Below are positions 26,268 to 34,752 of a stretch of DNA of 45,505 nucleotides, piece by piece. The position numbers and the translations under genes are program-made. Each line of letters begins with the position of its first letter. Position 1 is the first letter of the stretch. The notes under the pieces were generated by a model. That model ran no database searches, was not told the DNA's origin, and worked only from the letters and a program-made list of their open reading frames with translations. Source of the DNA: Kitasatospora phosalacinea (lineage in GTDB: Bacteria; Actinomycetota; Actinomycetes; Streptomycetales; Streptomycetaceae); assembly GCF_000716545.1 (NCBI RefSeq), contig NZ_JNWZ01000056.1:1-45505 (forward strand). Direction: 5' to 3'.

Positions 26268-26314
26268 GCGCAGCGCACCGGATGGGCACGGACTCCGAGG
26301 ACGCCGCGTGAGCG
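26256..26314 (+). repeat. 15-bp direct repeat carrying two stop/start overlaps
   Basis: GACGCCGCGTGAGCG occurs at 26256-26270 and 26300-26314. Each copy contains GTGA, overlapping a stop with a GTG start. Between them lies a 15-residue frame (26264-26311), so the repeat probably arose by local duplication. Confidence 0.7.
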
Positions 26315-27129
26315 GCCGGCTCCCCGGCGACCCCGCCGACGCCGTCGGCGGGGTCGCCACCCCGCGCGCCCAGTGCGTGCTCGCCCCCAACCCGTCCCCG
26401 ATGACGCTGGACGGCACCAACACCTGGCTGCTCTCCGAACCCGGCTCCGACCTCGCCGCCGTCGTCGACCCCGGCCCGCTCGACGAGGCCCACCTGCGCC
26501 GGATCGTCGACACCGCCGAACGGCAGGGCAAGCGGATCGCGCTCACCCTGCTCACCCACGGCCACGCCGACCACGCCGAGGGCGCCGCCCGGTTCGCCGA
26601 ACTCACCGGCAGCCCCGTCCGCGCCCTCGACCCGGCGCTGCGGCTCGGCGAGGAGGGCCTGCGCGGCGGGCAGCGCCTCGACGTCGGCGGCCTCGACCTG
26701 CGGGTCGTCGGCACCCCCGGGCACACCGCCGACTCGCTGACCTTCCACCTGCCCGCGGACGGCGCGATCCTCACCGGCGACACCGTCCTGGGCCGCGGCA
26801 CCACGATGGTCGCCCACCCCGACGGCCGCCTGGGCGACTACCTCGACTCGCTGCGCCGCCTGCACGCGATGGCCGCCGAGCACGGCGTGCGCACCGTCCT
26901 GCCCGGCCACGGCCCCGTCCTGGCGGACGCGCTCGGCGCCGTCGACTACTACCTGGCCCACCGCGCGGCCAGGCTCGCCCAGGTCGAGACGGCGGTCGAG
27001 GCCGGGTGCCGCACCGCCGCCGAGGTGGTCGCCCGGGTGTACGCGGACGTCGACCCGGTGCTGTGGCCCGCGGCGGAGCTCTCGGTGCGGGCCCAGCTCA
27101 CGTACCTGGAGGACCGGGGCCTCATCTGA
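26308..27129 (+). CDS. MBL-fold metallohydrolase (LACTB2-like)
   Basis: The 273-aa protein has the metallo-beta-lactamase core: NTWLLSEPG, the zinc motif LTHGHADHAEG (~residues 88-98), GHTADSLTF and TGDTVLGRG, then LPGHGPV. A C-terminal winged-helix-like segment (VYADVDPVLWPAAELSVRAQLTYLEDRG) is typical of LACTB2-type hydrolases and ribonucleases. It starts at GTG 26308 with the previous stop overlapping. Rv3677c holds the same place beside crp in mycobacteria. Substrate unknown. Confidence 0.88.
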   Translation: MSGRLPGDPADAVGGVATPRAQCVLAPNPSPMTLDGTNTWLLSEPGSDLAAVVDPGPLDEAHLRRIVDTAERQGKRIALTLLTHGHADHAEGAARFAELTGSPVRALDPALRLGEEGLRGGQRLDVGGLDLRVVGTPGHTADSLTFHLPADGAILTGDTVLGRGTTMVAHPDGRLGDYLDSLRRLHAMAAEHGVRTVLPGHGPVLADALGAVDYYLAHRAARLAQVETAVEAGCRTAAEVVARVYADVDPVLWPAAELSVRAQLTYLEDRGLI

Positions 27130-27212
27130 GGCGAACGGTGGGGCGGGAACAGGGGCGCGGGGAACCGCGCGGAGGGGCACCTCCCGGCCCCCTGCAGGGC
27201 CGGGGGCGGAAA

Positions 27213-27280
27213 GCGAACGCCGACGAGGTCGCGACGGGGGCGATGACCTGCCGTCCGTCGCGACCTCGCAGCGCGTTCGC
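27213..27280. terminator. large bidirectional terminator
   Basis: Outer arms 27213-27220/27273-27280 and inner 13-bp arms 27225-27237/27255-27267 form a long hairpin between the convergent MBL-fold and crp genes. Confidence 0.8.
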
Positions 27281-27304
27281 GGTGGGGTCCGGGCGCGCTC
27301 CGCG

Positions 27305-27979
27305 CTAGCGGGACCTGCGCGAGAGGCGTTCCACGTCGAGGAGGACCACCGCGCGGGCCTCCAGCTTGAGCCAGCCGCGGCCGGCGAAGTCGGCGAGCGC
27401 CTTGTTGACCGTCTCGCGGGAGGCGCCGACCAGCTGGGCCAGCTCCTCCTGGGTGAGGTCGTGGGCGACGTGGATGCCCTCGTCGGAGGGGACGCCGAAG
27501 CGGCGGGAGAGGTCGAGCAGGGCCTTGGCGACGCGGCCGGGCACGTCGGAGAAGACCAGGTCGGACATCACGTCGTTGGTGCGGCGCAGGCGGCGGGCGA
27601 TGGCCCGCAGCAGGGCGATGGAGACCTCGGGGCGGGCGTGCAGCAGCGGGAGCAGGTCGCCGTGGCCGAGGCCGAGGAGCTTGACCTCGGTGAGGGCGGT
27701 GGCGGTGGCGGTGCGCGGGCCCGGGTCGAAGAGCGAGAGCTCGCCGATCATCTCGGACGGGCCGAGCACGGCGAGCATGTTCTCGCGGCCGTCGGGCGAG
27801 GCCCGGTGCAGCTTGACCTTGCCCTCGACCACGACGTACAGCCGGTCGCCCGGGTCGCCCTCGTGGAACAGCGACTCACCGCGGGCGAGCGTCACCTCGG
27901 TCATGGAAGCGCGGAGCTCGGCAGCCTGGTCGTCGTCGAGTGCCGCGAACAGCGCGGCGCGCCGCAGAACGTCGTCCAC
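27305..27979 (-). CDS. crp: Crp/Fnr-family cAMP receptor protein
   Basis: The 224-aa protein has a cyclic-nucleotide-binding barrel (~residues 10-125) with the phosphate-binding cassette segment GELSLFDPGPRTATATA, the long dimerisation helix and a C-terminal winged helix with DLTQEELAQLVGASRETVNKAL. The match to Streptomyces Crp (SCO3571) and its neighbours is close. Crp controls germination and antibiotic production there. No Fnr-type cysteines are present, so cAMP is the probable ligand. Confidence 0.92.
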   Translation of the reverse strand: MDDVLRRAALFAALDDDQAAELRASMTEVTLARGESLFHEGDPGDRLYVVVEGKVKLHRASPDGRENMLAVLGPSEMIGELSLFDPGPRTATATALTEVKLLGLGHGDLLPLLHARPEVSIALLRAIARRLRRTNDVMSDLVFSDVPGRVAKALLDLSRRFGVPSDEGIHVAHDLTQEELAQLVGASRETVNKALADFAGRGWLKLEARAVVLLDVERLSRRSR

Positions 27980-28126
27980 GAGCTTCCTCCTGCTGGTGTC
28001 TGGGCAGTGCTACTCACCACCAAGGATGACGCATGTCGCTCCGATCATATGAGGAGGGGGTGTGCCGGGGTGGGGGCCACGCGGCCATTCGCGCAGTTCG
28101 GGTAGGTGTTTTCGGCCCCCGGGGAG

Positions 28127-28783
28127 CTATCCGCCGAGGGCCTGCCGGGCGAAGGCGCGGGTGCCGGCGACGTGGTGGCGGGCGAGGGCGGCGGCGGTCT
28201 CCGGGTCGCGGGCCTTGATGGCGTCGAGCAACTGCTGGTGCTCGGTGCACATCGGGAGGCTGGTGTCGACGTCGGAGGTGAGCCGGAACAGGCGGCGCAG
28301 GCGGCCGTCGAGCGGGGCCATCATGTCGCGCAGCAGCGGGTTGCCGGAGAGTTCGACGATCTCGCGGTGGAAGTCGGCGTTCAGGCTGACGGTCTCGCGC
28401 AGCCGGCCGGCCTCGGCGGCCTTGCGGGTGCGGGCCAGGAGGCGTTCGAGGCCGCGGACGCCGGCGGGGGTGGCGTGCCGGGCGGCGAGGCTGGCGGCGA
28501 GCGCCTCCAGGGACTCGCGGACGGCGAAGAAGTGCTCGGCCTCCTCGGGGCCGAAGTCGGCGACGACGGCGCCGCGGCGGGCCTGGACGGCGAGGAAGCC
28601 CTCGCGTTCGAGGCGCTGCATGGCCTCGCGGACCGGGATCCGGGAGACGCCCATGCTGTCGGCGAGTTCGCGCTCGACCAGGCGCTGCCCGGCGGAGTAC
28701 TCGCCCTCGATGATCCGTTCGCGCAACTGGACGTAGACGAGGTCCGCCAGCGACTGGTGGGCGTCGCCGAGGGTGTCGGTCAT
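28127..28783 (-). CDS. GntR-family (FadR/VanR subfamily) regulator
   Basis: The 218-aa protein has a winged helix (VYVQLRERIIEGEYSAGQRL...SRIPVREAMQRLEREGF, ~residues 16-68) and an all-helical FCD domain whose metal-binding Asp/His residues appear in LNADFHREIVELSGN and in the C-terminal HQQLLDAI and ALARHHV helices. It is divergent from the amidohydrolase-permease genes, with palindromic sites between them and before the second amidohydrolase. It is the likely substrate-responsive repressor of the cluster. Confidence 0.9.
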   Translation of the reverse strand: MTDTLGDAHQSLADLVYVQLRERIIEGEYSAGQRLVERELADSMGVSRIPVREAMQRLEREGFLAVQARRGAVVADFGPEEAEHFFAVRESLEALAASLAARHATPAGVRGLERLLARTRKAAEAGRLRETVSLNADFHREIVELSGNPLLRDMMAPLDGRLRRLFRLTSDVDTSLPMCTEHQQLLDAIKARDPETAAALARHHVAGTRAFARQALGG

Positions 28784-28858
28784 CGGGGGCTCCAGGCGGA
28801 AGCGGGCGGACGGAGCGGGCAGTAGATCAGATCATTCCAGATCGGTGCGGACACCCTC

Positions 28859-28888
28859 TTGTCTGGTATTCGGTATACCAGATACCTT
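28859..28888 (+). promoter_or_regulatory. promoter with palindromic GntR-type operator
   Basis: TTGTCT (28859-28864) and TACCTT (28883-28888) lie 18 bases apart. An 8-bp inverted repeat (28862-28869 and 28875-28882) fills the spacer, with the word GGTATACC (28872-28879) inside. A repressor bound here would block RNA polymerase. The FadR-type gene next door is the likely ligand. Confidence 0.65.
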
Positions 28889-28925
28889 GGCCGCTCACCG
28901 CCCCGACGAGCACCGGAGCCCGCCC

Positions 28926-30149
28926 GTGACCGCCCTCCCGCCACCAGGCCCGCACCTGCTGCTGGACGCCACTCTCCCCGACGGCACCCGCGCCGACCTG
29001 CGGATCGCCGACGGCCGGATCGCGGCGATCACCCCCGTCCCGGCCGGGCGCGAGCGCGTCGCGCCCGGCGCGGGCGAGGCCGCGCTGGACGGGGCGCTGC
29101 TGCTGCCCGCGCTGGTCGACGGGCACGCGCACCTGGACAAGACCTTCCTCGGCGCGCCCTGGCAGCCGCACCGCGCGACGGCGGACCTGCGCGGGCAGAT
29201 CGCCTCGGAGCGGCGGCTGCGCCGCGAGGTGGCCGCGCAGACGCCGGTGGCGGACCGGGCGGAGGCGCTGGCCCGCCGGATGGCGGCGCTGGGCACCGGC
29301 TTCGTCCGCTCGCACGTGGACGTCGACCCGGACACCGGGCTGGACCACCTGTACGCGGTGCTGGAGGCGCGCGAGCGGGTGCGGGAGCTGCTGGACGTCC
29401 AGCTGGTGGCGTTCCCGCAGAGCGGCGTGGTGGCCGAGCCGGGGGTGGCCGACCTGCTGGACGCGGCGCTGCGCGAGGGCGCCGAACTGATCGGCGGGCT
29501 CGACCCGTTCGGCTTCGACAACGACGTGGACGGCCAGCTGGACGTGGTGTTCGGCCTGGCCGAGCGGCACGGCGCGGGCGTCGACATCCACCTGCACGAC
29601 GGCGGCGGGGCCGGCGCGGCGCAGCTGCGGGCGATCGCCGGGCGGACGGCCGCGCTGGGCCTGGGCGGGAAGGTCGCGGTCAGCCACGCGTACTGCCTGG
29701 GCCAGTTGGCCGAGCCCGAACTCACCCGTACCGCCTCGGCGTTGGCGGCGGCCGGAGTGGCCGTGATGACCAATGGCCCGGCCCGGACGATGCCGCCGGT
29801 GAAGCTGCTGCACGAGCTGGGCGTGCTGGTGTTCGCCGGCTCCGACAACATCCGCGACGCGTGGTGGCCGTACGGCACCGGCGACATGCTGGAGCGGGCC
29901 ACCGTCATCGGGCTGCAGGGCGAGCTGATGACAGATCAGGAACTCGTGCTGGCAGCCGAGTTGGCGACCGGGCAGGCCGCCCGGGCGCTCGGGGTCGAGG
30001 AGTACGGGATCGCCGTCGGGCGGCCCGCGAACCTGGTGGCCGTCGCCGCGTACTCGGTGCCCGAGGCCGTCGCCGCGCACCCCGGGCGGCTGCTGGTGCT
30101 GCACCGCGGCCGCACCGTCCTGGACCGGCTCGACGACCTTCCGCAGTAA
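28926..30149 (+). CDS. cytosine-deaminase-like amidohydrolase, copy 1
   Basis: The 407-aa protein is a TIM-barrel amidohydrolase of the CodA type. The metal motif is DGHAHLDK (His67/His69), and further ligands appear in HVDVDPDTGL, HLHDGGG and SHAYCLG. The late motif is SDNIRDAWWPYGTGDML with the catalytic Asp. CodA-like enzymes deaminate cytosine, isoguanine or related heterocycles. The specific base cannot be read. GTG 28926 has GGAG upstream. It is followed by a permease gene 53 bases downstream, so substrate uptake and deamination are probably co-expressed under the GntR regulator. Confidence 0.87.
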   Translation: MTALPPPGPHLLLDATLPDGTRADLRIADGRIAAITPVPAGRERVAPGAGEAALDGALLLPALVDGHAHLDKTFLGAPWQPHRATADLRGQIASERRLRREVAAQTPVADRAEALARRMAALGTGFVRSHVDVDPDTGLDHLYAVLEARERVRELLDVQLVAFPQSGVVAEPGVADLLDAALREGAELIGGLDPFGFDNDVDGQLDVVFGLAERHGAGVDIHLHDGGGAGAAQLRAIAGRTAALGLGGKVAVSHAYCLGQLAEPELTRTASALAAAGVAVMTNGPARTMPPVKLLHELGVLVFAGSDNIRDAWWPYGTGDMLERATVIGLQGELMTDQELVLAAELATGQAARALGVEEYGIAVGRPANLVAVAAYSVPEAVAAHPGRLLVLHRGRTVLDRLDDLPQ

Positions 30150-30202
30150 CGCAGTTCCCCACCCCCACGCACCTCCGCAGCACCCCGGAAGGAACCCCCA
30201 CC

Positions 30203-31684
30203 ATGACCCTCGACCCCTCCGTGGACCGGGCGTCCGCCCCGGCCGAACCGCCCGACCCGGCCCCGGGCCGACTGGGCAAGGGCCTGATCGGCACCACCGA
30301 CCTGGTGTTCTTCGTGGTCGCCGCGGCCGCGCCGCTGACCGTGCTGGCCGGGATCGCCCCGTTCGCGATCGGGGTGGGCGGGGCGTCCGCGCCGGCCGCG
30401 TACCTGATCTCGGGCGCGCTGCTGGTGCTGTTCGCCGCCGGGTTCACCGCGATGAGCCGGTACGTGCGCAACGCGGGCGCGTTCTACGCGTACGTGGCGC
30501 GCGGGCTCGGCCGCACCCTCGGCGTGGTCACCGCCTACGTGGCGGTGGTCAGCTACAACCTGATCACCCCGGGCGTGGCGGCCGCGTTCGGCTACTTCGC
30601 GGCCGGGCACATCGAGCAGCGCACCGGCGCGCACGTGCCCTGGTGGCTGCTGTCCGGGGCGTGCGTGGCCGTGGTCGGCGTGCTCGGCTGGCTGAAGGTC
30701 ACGCTGTCGGCGAAGGTGCTGGGCGTGGCGCTGGTGCTGGAGGTGCTGTCGCTGCTGCTGATGGAGGGCGGGGTGCTGGCCGACCGGGGGACGGCCGCGC
30801 TCGACCCGGTCTCCTTCGACCCCTCGCTGCTCACCCAGGCCGGCGTGGCGGGCATGTTCGTGCTGGTCATCGGCGCCTTCACCGGCTTCGAGGCGACCGC
30901 GATCTACGCCGAGGAGGCCCGCGACCCGGCCCGCACCGTGCCGAGGGCGACCTTCATCGCGATCGGCTTCCTGGCGGTGTTCTACGCCCTGGGCACCTGG
31001 ATCGTGATGGGCGCGTACGGCACCGACGAGGCGGTCGCGCAGGCCCGTGCCGACGGCGGCCCCGACCTGACCTTCCGGGCCGCCGAGCGGTTCGTCGGCC
31101 TGTGGCTGTCGGACACCATGCACGTGCTGATCATCGTGTCGGCGTTCGCGTCCGCGCTGGCCTTCCACAACGCCGCCGCCCGCTACCTGTACGCGCTGGG
31201 CCGCGAGGGCCTGCTGCCGCGCCGCCTGGGCCGGGTCTCGCCGCGGACGGGGTCGCCCGGGCAGGCGGTGCTGGTGCAGTCGGTGTTCAACGCGCTGGTG
31301 ATCGGGCTGGGCGCGGTGCTCGCGGTCGACCCGTACCTGGTGGTGCTGCTCTGGTCGAACAGCGTGGGCGTGCTCGGCGTCATGGTGATGCAGGCGCTGG
31401 CGGCGGTCGCGGTGTTCGCGTTCTTCCGCACCGACCGGCGCGGGATGTCGGCGTTCCGGGTGGTCTGGGCGCCGCTGCTGGCGGCGGCCGGGCTGGGCGT
31501 GCTGGCGGTGCTCGCCCTGTTCAACTTCGACCTGCTGACCGGGCGTTCGGGCCTGGTGAACTGGCTGCTGCTGGTACCGATGCCGGTGGTCGCGGCGGCC
31601 GGCTGGCTGGTCGCCCGGCGGATCCGGCGCACCGACCCGGAGCGGTTCGCCCGGCTGACCGAGGTCGACGTCGAACGCGACTGA
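30203..31684 (+). CDS. APC-superfamily amino acid/amine permease
   Basis: The 493-aa integral membrane protein has about twelve hydrophobic helices. The first carries the unwound-helix signature AAPLTVLAG, and helix 6 contains IGAFTGFEATAIYAEEARDPARTVPRA, the hallmark of the APC family. ATG 30203 follows GGAAGGAA. It imports a small amine, amino acid or heterocycle. Its place between two deaminase-like genes suggests that their substrate is the cargo. Confidence 0.88.
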   Translation: MTLDPSVDRASAPAEPPDPAPGRLGKGLIGTTDLVFFVVAAAAPLTVLAGIAPFAIGVGGASAPAAYLISGALLVLFAAGFTAMSRYVRNAGAFYAYVARGLGRTLGVVTAYVAVVSYNLITPGVAAAFGYFAAGHIEQRTGAHVPWWLLSGACVAVVGVLGWLKVTLSAKVLGVALVLEVLSLLLMEGGVLADRGTAALDPVSFDPSLLTQAGVAGMFVLVIGAFTGFEATAIYAEEARDPARTVPRATFIAIGFLAVFYALGTWIVMGAYGTDEAVAQARADGGPDLTFRAAERFVGLWLSDTMHVLIIVSAFASALAFHNAAARYLYALGREGLLPRRLGRVSPRTGSPGQAVLVQSVFNALVIGLGAVLAVDPYLVVLLWSNSVGVLGVMVMQALAAVAVFAFFRTDRRGMSAFRVVWAPLLAAAGLGVLAVLALFNFDLLTGRSGLVNWLLLVPMPVVAAAGWLVARRIRRTDPERFARLTEVDVERD

Positions 31685-31695
31685 GCGGGCGCGCG

Positions 31696-31737
31696 GACGG
31701 CGGCGGCCGCCCTGTCGAAGGGGCGGGCGCCGCCGTC
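31696..31737. terminator. bidirectional terminator
   Basis: 9-bp arms (31696-31704 and 31729-31737) with further partial pairing inside lie between the convergent permease and second amidohydrolase genes. Confidence 0.6.
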
Positions 31738-31747
31738 GCGGCGTGCC

Positions 31748-32938
31748 TCAGCCGACCAGCCTCCCGTGCTCGGCGACCACCCGGCCGGCCTTCACCACCA
31801 GCTCGCGCGGCGGCAGGTCGACCACCACCTGCGGGACGCACTCGCCGTCCACCAGCAGGAAGTCGGCGGGCGAGCCGGGCGCCAGGTCGGCCCTCGGCAG
31901 GCCGAGCAGCTCGGCGCCGCCGTGCGCGGCCAGCTCCAGGCAGTCGGTCAGCTCCGCGTCGGTGCGGGCGTCGGTGGTCCAGCCCAGCAGGTGCGCCCGG
32001 TGCAGCATGTCGGCGTTGCCGTACGGGCTCCAGGAGTCCCGGACGCCGTCCGAGCCGAGGCCGACCCGCAGGCCGCGGGCCCGCAGCTCGCGGAACGGCA
32101 GCACCTGGTGCGCGGACGGGGCGACGGTGGTCAGCGCGATCCCGGCCGCCGCCAACAGGTCGGCCACCGCGTCGAGTTCGGCGGGCGGCAGCCCGGGCAG
32201 GCAGAACACGTGGCTGGCCGTCACCCGGCCCTGCAGCCCGGCCGCGACCGTCCGCTCGGCCAGCGCGCGCAGCGGGCCCAGGCCGGCCGCGCCGCGGTCG
32301 TGCAGGTGCACGTCGAGCAGCACGCCGTACCGCTCGGCGAGGCCGAACAGCAGGTCGAGCTGCTCGTGGCCGTCCGGGGCGCCGCCGTCGAACCCGGCCG
32401 GGTCGATGCCGCCGACCGCGTCCACCAGGTGCTCGCGGGCCGCCTCGGTCAGCAGCTCGGCCGCGCCCGGGGTGCGCACCACGCCGTGCTGCGGGAACGC
32501 CACCGACTGCACGTCCAGCTTCCCGGCCAGCCGCTCGGCGGCCTCGCGCAGGCCGGTGACGCCGGCCAGGCCGTACGCGGGGGCGACGTCCACGTGCGCG
32601 CGCACCGCCCGGGTGCCCCGGGTCACGGCGTGCGCGAGCAGCCGGTGGGCGCGCACGCCGACCGGGGCGCGCTGGTGCTCGTACAGCTCGACGTCGGCGG
32701 CCACGTACTCCGGGAGGCTGTGCGCCGGACGGCGGCTGTACCAGGGCTCGCCCCAGCCGGTCTTGTCCGGGTGGACGTGCGCGTCCACCAGCGTCGGCAG
32801 CGCGATCCGGCCGCCGCCCTCCACCACGGACGGGCGCGCGCCCGGCGGGGGTCCGGCCGCCAGGACGCCGTCCACGGCGACCAGGTCGGTGACCGGGCCG
32901 CCGAACGGGCGGACCCGGCGGAACAGCGTGACGTGCAT
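31748..32938 (-). CDS. cytosine-deaminase-like amidohydrolase, copy 2
   Basis: The 396-aa CodA-type amidohydrolase has VDAHVHPDK (His54/His56), HVDVAPAYGL, LDVHLHDRG, ASHVFCLPG and GSDGVRDSWSPYGNADML. It is paralogous to the enzyme at 28926: the DVQSVAFPQHGVV block and the closing motif align, but overall identity is moderate, so the pair is not a recent duplication. ATG 32938 has GGGAG upstream. It is transcribed towards the permease, with a separate palindromic operator at 33015-33045. It may take a second step or a related substrate. Confidence 0.87.
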   Translation of the reverse strand: MHVTLFRRVRPFGGPVTDLVAVDGVLAAGPPPGARPSVVEGGGRIALPTLVDAHVHPDKTGWGEPWYSRRPAHSLPEYVAADVELYEHQRAPVGVRAHRLLAHAVTRGTRAVRAHVDVAPAYGLAGVTGLREAAERLAGKLDVQSVAFPQHGVVRTPGAAELLTEAAREHLVDAVGGIDPAGFDGGAPDGHEQLDLLFGLAERYGVLLDVHLHDRGAAGLGPLRALAERTVAAGLQGRVTASHVFCLPGLPPAELDAVADLLAAAGIALTTVAPSAHQVLPFRELRARGLRVGLGSDGVRDSWSPYGNADMLHRAHLLGWTTDARTDAELTDCLELAAHGGAELLGLPRADLAPGSPADFLLVDGECVPQVVVDLPPRELVVKAGRVVAEHGRLVG

Positions 32939-33301
32939 GGTGTCGCTCCCGGGGCGGTGCTGAAGGCTCGGTCTGACAGGTTCCGGAACCATTCGAACCG
33001 CTTCCGTGTTTCCAGTCAACTTGCTTGTATGACAAGCGAGTTGACATTTCGACCTGCCCGCGCGGGGCGGTTTCCGGCGCGGTGGCCGACCGGCGCGCGG
33101 TGGCCGCGTGGAAGCGCTCCCAAGAAAGGTCCGTACGCGCCTTCTGCCCAGGTGGTGAATGGAAGTACAAAGGAGGCAGCGGAAGTTCGGGCTGTGGGGG
33201 CCGGAACGGCCGCACCCGGGGCGGCCCGGGCGGTGCGTGGGGGTACTGCCTGGGCCGCCGGGTTCCTCCGCTCCCGAGCCGGACGTTCCACAATGGACGG
33301 C
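32939..33301. other. 363-bp divergent intergenic region between amidohydrolase 2 and the sirtuin
   Basis: No gene is visible. The right-hand two thirds hold no clear promoter for the sirtuin. The operator at 33015-33045 is the only strong structure; a minus-strand TTGACT that overlaps it may serve as the -35 for the amidohydrolase. Confidence 0.5.
33015..33045. promoter_or_regulatory. 31-bp palindromic operator (FadR-type GntR site)
   Basis: Arms 33015-33028 and 33032-33045 form a 14-bp inverted repeat with one mismatch around ATG. The centre TTGTATGACAA fits the TNGTNNNACNA consensus of FadR-type GntR regulators. The position upstream of amidohydrolase 2 suggests repression by the GntR protein at 28127, though a distant regulator is possible. 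Confidence 0.65.
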
Positions 33302-34135
33302 ATGAGCGTGCACGAGGACGGACTCCCCGAGGTGGCCCGACTGCTGGAGGGCGGCGGGGTGGTGGTGCTGAGCGGGGCCGGGCTGTCCACCGAGTCCGGC
33401 ATCCCGGACTACCGCGGACCGGACGGCGTGCGCCGCAACCGCCCCCCGATGACGTACCAGGAGTTCGTCGCGGGGGAGGACGCCCGCCGCCGCTACTGGG
33501 CGCGCAGCCACGCCGGCCGCTCGGTGATCGCCCGGGCCCGCCCGAACGCCGGCCACCTCGCGGTGGCCCGGCTGCGCGAGGCCGGCCGGATCGCCGCCGT
33601 GATCACCCAGAACGTGGACGGCCTGCACCGCGCCGCCGGCACCGCCGACGCCGTCGAACTGCACGGCGGCCTCGACCGGGTGGTCTGCCTCGACTGCCGC
33701 GCCGTCACCCCCCGCGCCGCCCTCGACGAACGCCTCGCCGCCCTCAACCCGGCCTTCCGGGACGCCGGTTCGCGGATCAACCCGGACGGGGACGTCGAAC
33801 TCCCCGACCACCTGGTCGCCTCGTTCGCCGTCGCCCCCTGCGCCTCCTGCGGCGGCGTGCTCAAACCGGACGTGGTGTTCTTCGGCGAGAGCGTCCCCAA
33901 GGACCGCGTCGAGCACTGCTACCGCCTGGTGGACGACGGCCGCGCCCTGCTCGTCCTCGGCTCCTCGCTGGCCGTGATGTCGGGCCTGCGCTTCGTCCGC
34001 CACGCCGCGAAGACCGGCAAACCCGTCGCCATCGTCACCCGGGGCACCACCCGCGGCGACGACCTGGCCGCCGTCCGCCTCGACCGCCCGCTCGGCGAGA
34101 CCCTGACCGCCCTGGCCGCCTCCTTCGCGGCGTAG
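33302..34135 (+). CDS. sirtuin (SIR2-family NAD-dependent protein deacylase)
   Basis: The 277-aa protein has the NAD-binding signature VLSGAGLSTESGIPDYRG (~residues 22-39), TQNVDGLH, the catalytic His in ELHGG, and two zinc-ligand pairs, CLDC and CASC. LGSSLAVMSG closes the Rossmann core. It removes acyl groups from lysines using NAD. ATG 33302 is chosen; an in-frame ATG at 33293 adds three residues. Neither has a clear ribosome binding site. Confidence 0.93.
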   Translation: MSVHEDGLPEVARLLEGGGVVVLSGAGLSTESGIPDYRGPDGVRRNRPPMTYQEFVAGEDARRRYWARSHAGRSVIARARPNAGHLAVARLREAGRIAAVITQNVDGLHRAAGTADAVELHGGLDRVVCLDCRAVTPRAALDERLAALNPAFRDAGSRINPDGDVELPDHLVASFAVAPCASCGGVLKPDVVFFGESVPKDRVEHCYRLVDDGRALLVLGSSLAVMSGLRFVRHAAKTGKPVAIVTRGTTRGDDLAAVRLDRPLGETLTALAASFAA

Positions 34136-34173
34136 CAGCCGGTCGGAGGCCCGGAACGCGCGCCTCCCGCCGC

Positions 34174-34752
34174 TCAGCGCTGCGGCCACCACTCGTCGAT
34201 GCCCGCCACCACGCTCCCCGCGAACGTTCCCAGCAGCGCGCCGGCGACCACGTCGCCCGGGTAGTGCACGCCGGTGTGGACGCGGGAGTAGCCGACCGAG
34301 GCGGCCAGCAGGCCCAGGGGGGCCGCCGCCCAGGGCAGGTGGGAGGCGACCCCGGTGGCGAAGGCGAAGGCGGACGCGGTGTGCCCGGAGGGGAAGGACG
34401 CCGACTCCGGCATCGGCACGAACCGGGCCTCCGGCACCTTGCCCGCCACCCGGTCCGGCCGCTTGCGCCGGGCCAGCGACTTGCCCAGCAGGTTCGCCGC
34501 CGCCGAGGCCGTCGCCACCGACGCCAGCCCCACCACCGCCGCCCGCCGGGACCGTCCCGGCACCAGGGCCAGTCCGCAGGCCACCGCGATCGAGATCTTC
34601 GAGTGGTTGGCCGCCGTGGACAGCTGCCGCAGCCGCAGGTCCAGGGTCGGCGTCGGGGTCGCGGCCACCGCGACGTACACCGCCTGGTCGACCGCCGACA
34701 GGTCCGCGACCACTCGCTGCCCGGCCAGCACCCACTGCGTCAACGCCTTCAC
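34174..34752 (-). CDS. PAP2-family phosphatase
   Basis: The 192-aa membrane protein has the three phosphatase motifs: KSLARRKRPDR (KxxxxxxRP), SFPSGHTASAF (PSGH) and SRVHTGVHYPGDVVAG (SRxxxxxHxxxD). Several hydrophobic helices surround them. It removes phosphate from a lipid such as phosphatidate or undecaprenyl diphosphate. The GTG at 34752 overlaps the stop of the lipid-kinase-like gene (GTGA), so kinase and phosphatase are co-translated, an opposed pair acting on lipids. Confidence 0.9.
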   Translation of the reverse strand: MKALTQWVLAGQRVVADLSAVDQAVYVAVAATPTPTLDLRLRQLSTAANHSKISIAVACGLALVPGRSRRAAVVGLASVATASAAANLLGKSLARRKRPDRVAGKVPEARFVPMPESASFPSGHTASAFAFATGVASHLPWAAAPLGLLAASVGYSRVHTGVHYPGDVVAGALLGTFAGSVVAGIDEWWPQR